A stretch of 64,000 bases of DNA from Candidatus Gastranaerophilales bacterium. Its GTDB lineage: Bacteria > Cyanobacteriota > Vampirovibrionia > Gastranaerophilales > Gastranaerophilaceae. A program made the position numbers and the translations under genes. Location of the stretch: positions 1 through 64,000 of the forward strand of contig CALVEM010000001.1 of NCBI GenBank assembly GCA_944326605.1. The letters are read 5' to 3'. Positions within the stretch are counted from its first letter, which is position 1. The number at the start of each line of letters is the position of its first letter. Under the pieces are notes generated by a model that was given only the letters and a program-made list of their open reading frames with translations, was not told the origin of the DNA and did no database searches. Shown piece by piece: positions 50,923 to 61,100 of the stretch.

Positions 50923-51752
50923 TTTTAGAACAATTGAAAAGTGAAACATATCCGATTGTTAAATGGGTTGGTGGGAAACGTCAGCTTATGTATGAACTGC
51001 TTAAAAATATGCCAAAGTCTTACAACAGATATTTTGAACCATTTATAGGTGGAGGAGCGCTGTTTTTTGAGTTGCAACCACAAAATGGCTATATTTCAGA
51101 TATGAACGAAGAGTTGATAAATTTATATTTAACTGTTCGAGATAATGTTTATGAATTAATTGCAGATCTAAATAAGCATGAAATTTCAAAAGAATATTTT
51201 TTAGAAATAAGAAATTTAGATCGAACTGAAAAATATTCAACACTTTCAAATGTAGAAAAGGCAAGTCGTTTTATTTACTTAAATAGGACTTGTTTTAACG
51301 GATTATACAGAGTAAATTCTCAAGGACAATTTAATGTCCCGTTTGGAAACTATAAAAATCCAAGAATTGTTGATGCGGATAATTTAATAAACTGTTCAAA
51401 ATTACTTAAAGATACTGAAATTAAATGTGCTGATTTTTCAGCGATTTTAGAGAAAGTCAAAAAAGGTGATTTTGTCTATTTTGACCCGCCTTATGTTCCA
51501 TTAAATGAGACTTCTAGTTTTACTTCATACACAAAGGACGGTTTTGATTTAGATATGCAATTTAAGCTGAGAGAGGTTTGCGATGAATTGGATTCTAGAG
51601 GTGTAATGTTTATGCTATCTAATTCTGATACTAAATTAGTAAATGAATTATATGCGAATTATGAAATAAAAAAGGTTTTTGCTTCTAGGGCAGTAAACGC
51701 TAATGCTAATGGTAGAGGTAAAATTACAGAAGTTTTAGTGAGGAATTATTAA
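50913..51752 (+). CDS. dam: Dam-family DNA adenine methyltransferase, alpha class (DpnM-like)
   Basis: Motif X KWVGGKRQL (17-25), motif I FEPFIGGGALFFEL (41-54), motif IV FVYFDPPYVPL (DPPY about 191-194) and the Dam-family block FIYLNRTCFNGLYRVN. 279 aa, normal. Expected to methylate adenine in GATC. A tandem of one beta-class and one alpha-class adenine methyltransferase is the arrangement of DpnII-type restriction systems, where a restriction gene completes the set; here only a 108-aa ORF follows. Confidence 0.9.
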   Translation: MAVVLEQLKSETYPIVKWVGGKRQLMYELLKNMPKSYNRYFEPFIGGGALFFELQPQNGYISDMNEELINLYLTVRDNVYELIADLNKHEISKEYFLEIRNLDRTEKYSTLSNVEKASRFIYLNRTCFNGLYRVNSQGQFNVPFGNYKNPRIVDADNLINCSKLLKDTEIKCADFSAILEKVKKGDFVYFDPPYVPLNETSSFTSYTKDGFDLDMQFKLREVCDELDSRGVMFMLSNSDTKLVNELYANYEIKKVFASRAVNANANGRGKITEVLVRNY

Positions 51753-51753
51753 A

Positions 51754-52080
51754 ATGGAAGAATCGATTGACTTAAAAGATTTTATGACACATAAAGTACG
51801 TGGAGAGGACAGATACCTGACACCACTCTTTGCAGAGAGAATAAACGGGAAATATATTTTAGCTGCATACCAAGGAAATCTTAGTAAATATGATATATTA
51901 ATAAAATATAGACAGTTAGAAAATGGTCGTTGGTCAAATATAAGAACGCCAAAACACATACATTGGGCTGTTGATATCTTAATAAAAATGAAACAAGAGC
52001 CAGAAAAAACAAAGAAATTTTTGGATATATTAATTAATCTTTGGAATACTACAAAGCCAATAAAATCGGAAGGCTACTAA
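51754..52080 (+). CDS. Hypothetical protein in the restriction-gene position (108 aa)
   Basis: Begins one base after the dam-type stop, so it is in the same operon. Small, charged, mixed alpha/beta (VRGEDRYLTPLFAERINGKY, ILAAYQGNLSKYDILIKYRQ, helical end with KMKQEPEKTKKF). Not the known DpnII endonuclease, and I see no clear PD-(D/E)xK motif. It may be a new small nuclease, a helper or a remnant. Its last 32 bases overlap the 3' end of the opposite-strand gene. Confidence 0.7.
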   Translation: MEESIDLKDFMTHKVRGEDRYLTPLFAERINGKYILAAYQGNLSKYDILIKYRQLENGRWSNIRTPKHIHWAVDILIKMKQEPEKTKKFLDILINLWNTTKPIKSEGY

Positions 52081-53353
52081 ATTTATATTTTAGTTTTCTT
52101 TTTTCTTTAGTATCATATTCATCATCAAACATTGGGATTATTGCAACTCTATACTCTTTTTCATGCATCCAACTGGTATGCTTTGTATTTATACAATTCG
52201 TAATATTGTCCCAATAATTTTTTCGCCATTTATCTTCTCCTGATTTATCAAGCAAATCCTGTACAATTTCACTTACTTCTCCATTACTGTTAGAATACCA
52301 GTGTGTTTTTAGTTGTTGCAAAGTTAATCTACCAAGACTTCTAAAAAATGGAATTAAAGGTCGTTGTTTTGAATAAGATACCGGTTTCAATTCCATATCA
52401 ACAAAACTTTTGCTTTCTCTGTATTCACCATTTTTATTTACCCCCCAACTTGTAACTTTTTTAATTGGCAAAAAAAATGAATTATGTTTTACTTTAGGTT
52501 TATATATTAAACATACACCTTTACTTGAATTTGCATAATATCCCCACATAGATAAATCTTGATAATCTTCTGAAAAACAAGCAAGAACAGGATATGGATA
52601 CATTATATCGTACAATTTATCTATATAAAGTTTTGGAAAATTTAATAATAATTGAAAATTATTTTCAGCAATAACATTTTCGGCATTTTGCAAATTCCTT
52701 AAATACACAAATGTATCAGTCATAGTGTTCATAAATTGTGATATAGTTTTAAATACAGAAATAGTATCGTCAGTTTGAGTTAGTGTATCTATGGCTTTAC
52801 CTAAAAATTCCAATGAACCTAAGCTTTCATTATATCTTTTTTGTATTTCTTCATCAGAAGCCTTCATTATTCCTTTCTTCATCTCAACTAGTACAAATGT
52901 ATTTAAAAAGTAAAAATGTAAACCTTTTAAAAACATAATGAGTTCATCTTTAGATATAGGCTTTTCTCTTATTGAAAAATAATCAATAATTTTTTGAACT
53001 ACAGGATTAGCAAATATTTCATCGCATAAAATTCTGTATGGTTGTCCTTCCATACTTAAATCTTCTTTTTGTTTATAATTGAAATTTGTATTTATATCAT
53101 CTTTAGTAAATTTATCATCATTGCCTGCAAGAGTAACCATAAATCTAAATGTTAATAAACAAAATATATAATTTTTGAAAAAATTTGTCCATAGGATTCT
53201 ATCACCTTTAAAGCTTAAATCCATATATCCTTCAAGAGGATCATTTAAATATTTTGCAGGAGTAAAATATATTTCTTCATTTTCGAGTTCCTGATAGTCT
53301 TCTAATAAAGCTTCCATTGATCTAAATCTATAAAAAAATTTTTCATTTTCCAT
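52049..53353 (-). CDS. DUF2971 family protein (434 aa)
   Basis: N-terminus FYRFRSMEALLEDYQ and EIYFTPAKYLNDPLEGYMDL, centre YPVLACFSEDYQDLSMWGYY and ANSSKGVCLIY, end HEKEYRVAI. This is the order of motifs in DUF2971 proteins, which are common in defence islands and have no settled function. It is longer than most members because of an extra helical insert (about 90-240). GGAAGGA precedes ATG. 27 bases behind the HlyD gene on the same strand, but more probably part of the island than of the secretion system. Confidence 0.8.
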   Translation of the reverse strand: MENEKFFYRFRSMEALLEDYQELENEEIYFTPAKYLNDPLEGYMDLSFKGDRILWTNFFKNYIFCLLTFRFMVTLAGNDDKFTKDDINTNFNYKQKEDLSMEGQPYRILCDEIFANPVVQKIIDYFSIREKPISKDELIMFLKGLHFYFLNTFVLVEMKKGIMKASDEEIQKRYNESLGSLEFLGKAIDTLTQTDDTISVFKTISQFMNTMTDTFVYLRNLQNAENVIAENNFQLLLNFPKLYIDKLYDIMYPYPVLACFSEDYQDLSMWGYYANSSKGVCLIYKPKVKHNSFFLPIKKVTSWGVNKNGEYRESKSFVDMELKPVSYSKQRPLIPFFRSLGRLTLQQLKTHWYSNSNGEVSEIVQDLLDKSGEDKWRKNYWDNITNCINTKHTSWMHEKEYRVAIIPMFDDEYDTKEKRKLKYKFSSLPILLAL

Positions 53354-53380
53354 TTGTAATATCCTTCCACATTAATTTTT

Positions 53381-54643
53381 CTACTTAATCGACACAGCTT
53401 CAGACCAGTATTTAATTATCGGATAAATAAAGAATTCAATAATTCTTCTTTTACCTGTTTTGATTTCTGCAGATAATCCCATACCTGTCGAAATCTGCTG
53501 TTCTTTACCGTCAACCATTAAAGATTTTGTTACGGGAGTTATGAATACATCATATACAAGCCCCTGTTTTTCATCTTCAACGCTGTCTTTTGAAACTTTT
53601 TTGACTTTCCCTTCAATCATACCATATTTTTGAAAATCAAATGTATCAATTTTTACCTGCACAGGCATTCCTTCTTTTACAAAACCTATGTCCTTGTCTA
53701 AAACAGATGCTTTTATTATCAATGGAGAATCCACAGGGACAATTGAGATTACTTTTTCTGCAGGTGTAACAATACCGCCTATTGTGTGGACAAGCATTGT
53801 ATTTACATAGCCGTCAACAGGTGAGATTATGTTTTGCTGTTGTTTTTTAAATTCTATTTCTTTTATATTTGCTTCCAGTTCATTTGCTTTTTTATCCCTG
53901 TCAGCAAGTTCTGTTAAATTTTGTGTTCTAAAATTTGACCTTATATATGCCATTTCTTTTTGAACACCTCTGATTTGCTCATTAAGACTTGCAATTCTGC
54001 TTCTGTAATCCATATTTTCCGAATGGACTTTGTCTAACTCATTTCTGGCAATAATATCTGAAACTTCCTGCATTCTTTTTTCTTTGTCAAGGTTAAGAGT
54101 AAGCTGTTTCTGGTAATTACTTATTTCTTCACGAAGTCTTTTTATTTCATAATTTTTTGCAGCTAACTGGTTATTCAAATCAGCATAAGCAGATTTTGAA
54201 AGTTCATTTTGTGTATATGAATTTTCGGCATTTTCGACTATTTCTCCGTTTAATCTTTTTCGTTCCGTATTTATATAATCAAGATTTGCCTGCAAAGATT
54301 GAAGCTGAGGCTGGGTTGTGGAAGTATCAATTTCTATTAATGTCTGACCTTTTCTTACAAATTGCCCTTCTTTAACATGAATATCTTTTACAACGCCTGT
54401 TTCAAGAGGCTGGATAATTTTTATTTCACCGTCCGGAATAACTTTTCCTCTTGCAGTTACAACTATATCTACTTTGCCGAAAAATAACCATAGTGCAGTA
54501 AAAAATATAAGGGTTATTATTATCCAAAATGTTGTCCTTCCAAGAGGATTTATCGGTTCTTCTTCAATTTCTGAAATTATAGGAAGAAATTCGTGGCTGT
54601 CATCTTTTTCATTTTTCAAAAATCTATCTAAAAATTTAATCAT
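53381..54643 (-). CDS. hlyD: HlyD family type I secretion periplasmic adaptor
   Basis: Membrane-fusion protein bridging the ABC exporter and TolC. One N-terminal membrane segment (about 36-54, TTFWIIITLIFFTALWLFFG), lipoyl half-motif VVTARGKVIPDGEIKIIQPL and VKDIHVKEGQFVRKGQTLIE, a long coiled coil (about 105-250), the second half-motif IISPVDGYVNTMLVHTIGGI, and a C-terminal barrel typical of HlyD (GMGLSAEIKTGKRRIIEFF). 420 aa. Start overlaps the ABC exporter stop by four bases. Confidence 0.93.
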   Translation of the reverse strand: MIKFLDRFLKNEKDDSHEFLPIISEIEEEPINPLGRTTFWIIITLIFFTALWLFFGKVDIVVTARGKVIPDGEIKIIQPLETGVVKDIHVKEGQFVRKGQTLIEIDTSTTQPQLQSLQANLDYINTERKRLNGEIVENAENSYTQNELSKSAYADLNNQLAAKNYEIKRLREEISNYQKQLTLNLDKEKRMQEVSDIIARNELDKVHSENMDYRSRIASLNEQIRGVQKEMAYIRSNFRTQNLTELADRDKKANELEANIKEIEFKKQQQNIISPVDGYVNTMLVHTIGGIVTPAEKVISIVPVDSPLIIKASVLDKDIGFVKEGMPVQVKIDTFDFQKYGMIEGKVKKVSKDSVEDEKQGLVYDVFITPVTKSLMVDGKEQQISTGMGLSAEIKTGKRRIIEFFIYPIIKYWSEAVSIK

Positions 54644-56748
54644 TTTAATGCTCCCTGCTGAGTGTAAAGATTATAGTAATAACCTTTTTTAGATATAAGT
54701 TCTTCATGCGTTCCGACTTCAATTATATTTCCTTTATCCAGTGCAACAATTAAATCACAGTTTTTTACGGTTGAAAGTCTGTGTGCAATAATAAACATTG
54801 TTCTGCCTCGTTTTATTTTATCGAGATTTTCCATAATTACTCGCTCTGATTCATAATCAAGAGCTGAGGTTGCTTCATCAAATATTATAATTTTAGGATT
54901 AGTAATTAATGCACGTGCAATTGCAATTCTCTGTCTTTGTCCGCCGGATAACGTCGAGCCACGTTCTCCGACTATTGTGTCATAACCTTCAGGCATTTCC
55001 GAGATAAATGAGTGTGCCCCGGAGATTTGTGCAGCCTGAATAATCATTTCTATCGGAGCATCAGGTTTAGGCATTGAGATGTTGTCTCTTATAGTTCCGG
55101 AGAATAAATAATTCTCCTGCAAAACAACACCTATGTTATTTCTGAGCCATATCGGGTTCATTTGCCTTATATCAACTTCATCAATGTAAATAGTTCCTTC
55201 AAACGGTAAATAAAGTTTTTGAATAAGTTTTGTTATTGTACTTTTACCGGAGCCGCTGCGGCCGACAAGTCCTATACTCTGCCCTGCTTTTATATTTAAA
55301 TTGATTTTATTTAAAACCATCGGCCCATTAGGAGTATATTTAAACGATAAATTTTCAACTCTGACAGAGCCGTTAATTTTCGGTAATGTAATAGCCTTGC
55401 TTGAAGTTATTTCAACAGGATTATTTAAAATATCACCGAGCCTGTCAACACCTAATAATACCTGCTGAAATTCGTTCCATAAATTTACAAGTCTCATAAC
55501 AGGTGCGGTAAACTGGTTTGCAAACATCTGAAATGCAATTAATTGACCTATGGTTAATTGATTTTTTATAACTAATGTTACACCAATCCACAAAATCGCA
55601 ATTGTCATCATTTTTTGAAACAGATTGGATAAATTGCCTGCAAAGTTACTCATAACAGAAAGATTAAAACCTGATTTTACGTAACGTCCCAAATAATCAT
55701 TCCATTTTTTCTGCATAATCCCTTCTATTGAAAGAGATTTAACTGTTTGCACTCCTGTAACGGCTTCTACAAGATATGAATTTGATTGTGCTGACATCTG
55801 AAATTTATTTTCTAATCGTGCACGGAGTTCAGGTGTCATTGTTACATATAATATCGCGATTAAAGCAACAATAAAAAGTACAACAAATGTTAAAATTCTG
55901 CTGTAAACAAACATAACTACAAGAAACACCGTTGAAAAGAATAAATCAATTATTACAGACACTGATTTATTGGTAATAAATTCTCTTATCTGATCTAGCT
56001 CTCTTATTCTTGAAATAATATTCCCGACTTTTCTCGACTCAAAATATACAAACGGCAAAGCAAAAAGATGATGAAAAAGTTTTGCTCCTAGTTTTGCATC
56101 AATTTTATTTGCAGTATGAATAAAAATATAATTTCTTGTAAGGTTTAAAAGAAATTCAAAAATTGAAACTGCAACAAAAGCAATTCCGAGTACATCAAGA
56201 GTTGACATACTTCTGTGAACAATAACTTTATCCAGTATAACCTGAGTAAATAAAGGAGTTACCAGACCGAATAACTGCACAACGAATGACCCGAGCATTA
56301 CCTCCGCAATTATTCGCTTATACTTCATAATTTCAATAAAGAACCATTTAAATCCGAATTTTATTTGTTCGTTTATAAGCTTGTGCGAAAGAAAAATGTA
56401 TTCCCCTGAACCGCTTTCTTTTAATTCTTCAAAAGTTACCTCTCTTGCTTTTTGTTCTTCCGGTATAAAAACTAGAGCTTTTTCATTTTCAAAATCCGGC
56501 TTTAATATAACTCCGTAAGTTTTATTTTTTAAGATAAATATTGCAGGAAACGGATATTTTTTAGCATCAGATAAATCAATATTCTTTAGTTTTGCTTTAA
56601 ATTCTGCATGTTTTGCAATCAAAAGCAATTCTTCAACACTTATTTCTTCATTAGTAATTCCGTTCTCACGAACAATTGCACGTAAATCGACCGGAATATT
56701 GTTTATTTTGCATATAACATCAAAGGCTATAAGTCCGCTTTGTATCAT
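54640..56748 (-). CDS. hlyB: Type I secretion ABC exporter with inactive C39-like domain (HlyB type)
   Basis: Inner-membrane exporter in three parts: C39-like domain (1-130), six-helix membrane domain (about 150-430), nucleotide-binding domain (460-702) with Walker A GRSGSGKST, signature LSGGQRQRIAIARAL and Walker B IIIFDEATSALD. The C39 part lacks the catalytic Cys-Gly of bacteriocin exporters (it reads QSGLIAFDVICKINNIPVDL), so it is the docking-only form found in HlyB-like RTX exporters. Overlaps tolC (56745) and hlyD by four bases each. Confidence 0.93.
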   Translation of the reverse strand: MIQSGLIAFDVICKINNIPVDLRAIVRENGITNEEISVEELLLIAKHAEFKAKLKNIDLSDAKKYPFPAIFILKNKTYGVILKPDFENEKALVFIPEEQKAREVTFEELKESGSGEYIFLSHKLINEQIKFGFKWFFIEIMKYKRIIAEVMLGSFVVQLFGLVTPLFTQVILDKVIVHRSMSTLDVLGIAFVAVSIFEFLLNLTRNYIFIHTANKIDAKLGAKLFHHLFALPFVYFESRKVGNIISRIRELDQIREFITNKSVSVIIDLFFSTVFLVVMFVYSRILTFVVLFIVALIAILYVTMTPELRARLENKFQMSAQSNSYLVEAVTGVQTVKSLSIEGIMQKKWNDYLGRYVKSGFNLSVMSNFAGNLSNLFQKMMTIAILWIGVTLVIKNQLTIGQLIAFQMFANQFTAPVMRLVNLWNEFQQVLLGVDRLGDILNNPVEITSSKAITLPKINGSVRVENLSFKYTPNGPMVLNKINLNIKAGQSIGLVGRSGSGKSTITKLIQKLYLPFEGTIYIDEVDIRQMNPIWLRNNIGVVLQENYLFSGTIRDNISMPKPDAPIEMIIQAAQISGAHSFISEMPEGYDTIVGERGSTLSGGQRQRIAIARALITNPKIIIFDEATSALDYESERVIMENLDKIKRGRTMFIIAHRLSTVKNCDLIVALDKGNIIEVGTHEELISKKGYYYNLYTQQGALK

Positions 56749-58133
56749 AAGTCTGCTCCTGCCATTATTTTCATTTCTTCTAATTTGGAAGTTATGTTTA
56801 TTATGTTCTGTTCTAATTCAAATTCTTGATTTAAAAGTTCTGCTTTTGCTGATAGAAGTTCGTTTTCATCCGTAAGTTTATTTGCTTTTAATCTGCCGAC
56901 ATCGTGTAATTTTTCTTTCACTGTTGCAAGAAGCTCTTTATTTGTACTTAATTCTTCATTATATGATTCGTAGGCTTTAAAACTTTTTGTATATTTATTT
57001 TCAAGTTCACTTAGTTTCTTTTCTTTTTCTATTTGCAGTTTCTCAATTTCTAACTTTGTTTTTTCTCTGTTAGCACGATTTTTAAACCCGTCAAAAAACA
57101 CATATTGTGATGAAATTCCGACAACAAAACTTCTCTGTCCGACATCCTGAACAGAATGCCAGTAATTATTGGGATTTTGTCCGTATAATGCATATCCTGC
57201 ATATAATCTGAAAGAAGGTAAAAGTTGCCGTTTTAAAATACTTAGTTCCGATTTCTTCTTATCAATTTCTAAATCATAATATTTAGCCTCATCTGTAAAT
57301 GCAGGATTAAATACAAAATTATATTCCGTCTTGTTAATTTCTGATTCTATAAGATTAGTATCACTTATTTCTATAATGTTATCGTCTTCTATATACTCAT
57401 CTGCTTCATCCTGTTGTTCTATACCTTTTACGCGAAGTCCGGTAATATCATATTCATTTTTTGTATAATATGATAAATCCTGAAGAGTATTTTTTAATTC
57501 GCGCTTTGAATTTTCAATTTCATTCTGTGTTTTTGCTATTTTAACAGCTTCATCCATAACCGTAAGTTTGCTGTCTATACCTGCTTTAAACATTCGCTCT
57601 TTATTGGTGAACATATTTTGATAAAGACTCAAAATTTCTGACTTAGTGTTAATTGTATTATTATACTGTTGGGCTTTGCTGTATAAATCAAGAATTTTTA
57701 ATTTTAAATCTTTTAATTGTAAATTATAATTTATTTCCTTTTGTGCTAATTCCTGTTTTGCAATATGTACTTTTTTACCCTGAACACCAAAATCAAGCAG
57801 GTTATAAGAAAGTGTCAGATAAAGCATATCTCTAAATTGGGTGAATGGAGTAATCATAGTGTTCCCGGCATAAGCGTAAGTCCCGCGTCCATCTGTCAGA
57901 TCTCTGTTATATTCTGTGTTAAACTGCATACTTAAAGTAGGATACCAATCAGCACGTACTGCTTTTAGCTGTGCTTTGCTAATACCTATATCTACAGCCG
58001 ACATCTTTAAATCAAACGAATTATCTATAGCGGCTTTTAATGTATCCTGATAAGATATTTCTGCCGCATAAGTGCTTATTTGCAAGGTGATAGTAAATAT
58101 GAGAGCTAAGTAAAATTTGTATATCTTTTTCAT
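56745..58133 (-). CDS. tolC: TolC family outer membrane channel of the type I system (462 aa)
   Basis: Signal peptide (1-23, cleavage near TYA). Two TolC halves with long coiled helices: QDTLKAAIDNSFDLKMSAVD in the first and PAFTDEAKYYDLEIDKKKSE in the second, with the barrel-forming strands (YLTLSYNLLDFGVQ, VVGISSQYVFFDGF). Between the RTX gene stop and this ATG lies a terminator hairpin only 17 bases upstream, so channel and exporter are made from read-through. GGAT before ATG is the only ribosome site. Confidence 0.9.
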   Translation of the reverse strand: MKKIYKFYLALIFTITLQISTYAAEISYQDTLKAAIDNSFDLKMSAVDIGISKAQLKAVRADWYPTLSMQFNTEYNRDLTDGRGTYAYAGNTMITPFTQFRDMLYLTLSYNLLDFGVQGKKVHIAKQELAQKEINYNLQLKDLKLKILDLYSKAQQYNNTINTKSEILSLYQNMFTNKERMFKAGIDSKLTVMDEAVKIAKTQNEIENSKRELKNTLQDLSYYTKNEYDITGLRVKGIEQQDEADEYIEDDNIIEISDTNLIESEINKTEYNFVFNPAFTDEAKYYDLEIDKKKSELSILKRQLLPSFRLYAGYALYGQNPNNYWHSVQDVGQRSFVVGISSQYVFFDGFKNRANREKTKLEIEKLQIEKEKKLSELENKYTKSFKAYESYNEELSTNKELLATVKEKLHDVGRLKANKLTDENELLSAKAELLNQEFELEQNIINITSKLEEMKIMAGADL

Positions 58134-58144
58134 TTATCCGTATG

Positions 58145-58179
58145 TGAAAAAACAGGTTGGCTTTTAAACCAACCTGTTT
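58145..58179 (-). terminator. Hairpin terminator between RTX gene and exporter genes
   Basis: 11-bp stem: AAACAGGTTGG (58150-58160) with CCAACCTGTTT (58169-58179), loop CTTTTAAA. On the minus strand six T follow. It lies 14 bases past the RTX stop and would cut most transcripts there, giving more substrate than exporter. Confidence 0.8.
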
Positions 58180-58193
58180 GTAATATCTGACTA

Positions 58194-61100
58194 TTAACTG
58201 TGCCAAGCAGTGGCAACTAAGTTCATCAAATCTGCATTGTTTTTAACATCATTGATTGAACTAATTTGAATATCATTATTTGCAGCATAGGCTGTCATGT
58301 TTTGGATTAAAGCATTAATATCTGAATTTGAGAGGTAAGAACCGTCATTTAATTGAACTCGTTCAACATATTTGCTAGAATCCGTTCCACACTGATTTAA
58401 TACAGTAATTCTGTCAGTTCCGAGATTATCACCATAATCAATAATCAAATCTTCATTATCCTTGTAAATTGCGATGGTATCTTTAGAAATATCATCTCCA
58501 AGCATAATTGTATCATCTGAACCTGCATACTCTCTTACTGTATCAATGCCATCACCTTTATTGAATACAAATATATCACTTCCTGTCGAGCCGGATAAGA
58601 AGTCATCTCCTGTGCCGCCAACAAGTGTGTCATCATTTGCCCCGCCGTATAATGTATCATTACCTGCACCACCATATAGATAATCGTTACCACCATAACC
58701 AAGTAATTCATTATTAACAGCATTTCCTATAATGGTGTTACTAACATTATTTCCAAGTGCTCTGGTATCTGCTCTGTCGCCGATAAGTGTAAGATTTTCT
58801 ACATTATCTTTTAATTGATATGTGATATCAGAAAGAACTGTATCAATTCCTTCATCTTCATATTCAATAATTTTGTCGGTTGCGTTGCCTACATAATAAG
58901 TATCATTACCCTTTCCGCCAATCATTACATCGCGATTTGCTCCGCCATCCAAAGTATCATTGCCTAATCCGCCATATAAAGTGTCAGAACCGCCTTCTCC
59001 TTTCAGATAGTCATCAAAATCACCGCCGTAAAGGGCATTATTATCATAATCTCCGTATAATTTGTTATTATAGTTCATTGCAACTTCTTTAACAAATTCG
59101 TAAGAGTTAGCCTGATTGTTGCTTATAATACCATTGTATAATTTTTGAGATAAAAGGTTGCCATTATCATCATAAACATATTCATATTTAAGAGATTCTG
59201 TAAGATTTGAACCTTCATAAGTATTTGTCAAAATAAGTCTTCCGGTTTCTTCATCGTATGTATTAACAACTCTTTGAGCAACAACAGTGCTATATGATCC
59301 GTTTGACTGTAAAGTATAATCTGTTCTTATTTTTTCAGTAAGCATTCCTTGCAGATTATATTCATAAGTATATACCTGAGAGGTTTTGGTAGTCCAAGAA
59401 CCATTATTTTGATAACCTACATCTACTGTTTCCTTAGACAATAAGCCTGTTTCCTCATCATATTCGTATGTTACTTTTTCGGATACATGCATTTGCCATA
59501 CATTATTAACTCTATACCCGGATTCTGTGACTTTAGTAGAGAGTTTATTTAATCCGTCATACGTAAATGTTATTTCATCTTTATATTTTACGTACTCTTC
59601 ATTTTCATTCATATATCCAATATGGTGGGTTATACTTTCTGTCTGACCGTAATTATTATAAGTATAATTATCCTGTACGGCTGTATATTTAGTGTAAGAA
59701 CCATTTGCTTTCTTAAACCAACCATATTCAAAATAATATGCTACTTTTCCGTCATCATTATAGGTATACTCTTTCATAAATTTATTCTGCTGTCTTGAAG
59801 TGCCATCGGAATTATAAAGAACTTCTTTTTCAAGCATACTCAACAATTTATTATCTGAGTTATATGTATAACTGCTTGTATAAAGTAGCTTATCATCTTC
59901 TGAATATGTGTCTTCTTTAGTTACTAAATCATTAGAATTATAGTAAGTAAGAATTTTCCCTGCATAACTATTATCTGATTTTGATGTTATTGTATCTGTT
60001 CGCAAACCTGAAGAATATGTATATGAATGCAGATTTTCTCCATCATCCATTGTACTAAGAGTTCCATCTTCATTATACGTGTAAACACGCGTACTGCTTA
60101 TTTCCCCGGTTTCTTCATAATAAGTTTCTTCTACAAGATTTCTGTTTGCATCAAAATAGAAATTACTGCTCAATGAACCATGGTCATAATATGTTCTGTC
60201 CATATACGGAGAAACAGAATTTGTATTTGCAAAGGAAAAGTCTGCGTAAGCCTCATTATGAGAGCTATCTACTGACAATTCATAGAATTTACTGCCATCA
60301 ACAATTGTTCCATCCTGGAAGATAAATTGTTCTATTCTGTTATCTGGATTAATATTAGAATCTTTTATGATTACCTTGTCATTTGTGCCTGCAATAGATA
60401 CAATTAAATCATTACCGCTTTTATTGAAACGAACATCATCTATAGTAATACCTGTTCCAAAACTTAATTTATCAATATAGCTGTATGTTGAACCTATTTC
60501 AATAATTGTATCTTCTCCGTCTCCACGATTAAAGACATAGGTATCATTACCTTCACCACCGAAAATTGTATCATTTCCCTTTTTACCCTCAAGAATGTTA
60601 TCCGCAGAGTTCCCGTTGATAACATTATCTAAAGTATTTCCAGTAGCATTTAGATTTTCATTTCCTGTTAAAGTTAAGTTTTCAACATTATTTGTCAATG
60701 TATATGAAATGCTTGATAAAACAGTATCGTTACCTTCATTTGCCATTTCTTTAATTAATGTTGTATCGTTATCAAGGATATATGTATCATCGTCAACTCC
60801 ACCGTATAACGAGTCTACACCACCTCCGCCATAGAGGGTATCATTTCCATTAACGCCTCTTAAAACATTACTGCCTGAGTTACCTTCTATATAATTGCCA
60901 AGTTTATTTCCTCTGCCGTCAATATCATCGGTACCGGTCAAAATAAGATTTTCAATGTTTGCACGTGTAATTGTATATGTAATACTTGCTTTTATAGTGT
61001 CATTACCTTCATTTTCACCTTCATGGCAAGTGTCATTGGCATTAGAGGCATTGATAATATAAGTATCATCACCTTTTCCGCCCCATAAATCATTAGTTCC

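Noticed and set aside
43640-53360. Integrated phage or conjugative element carrying the defence genes
   Set aside because: No integrase, tRNA junction, direct-repeat borders or structural phage genes are seen; called an accessory island only from content and base composition.
54640-56748. Bacteriocin (peptidase-containing) exporter
   Set aside because: The C39-like domain lacks the catalytic Cys, and the adjacent substrate is an RTX protein, so it is an HlyB-type exporter.
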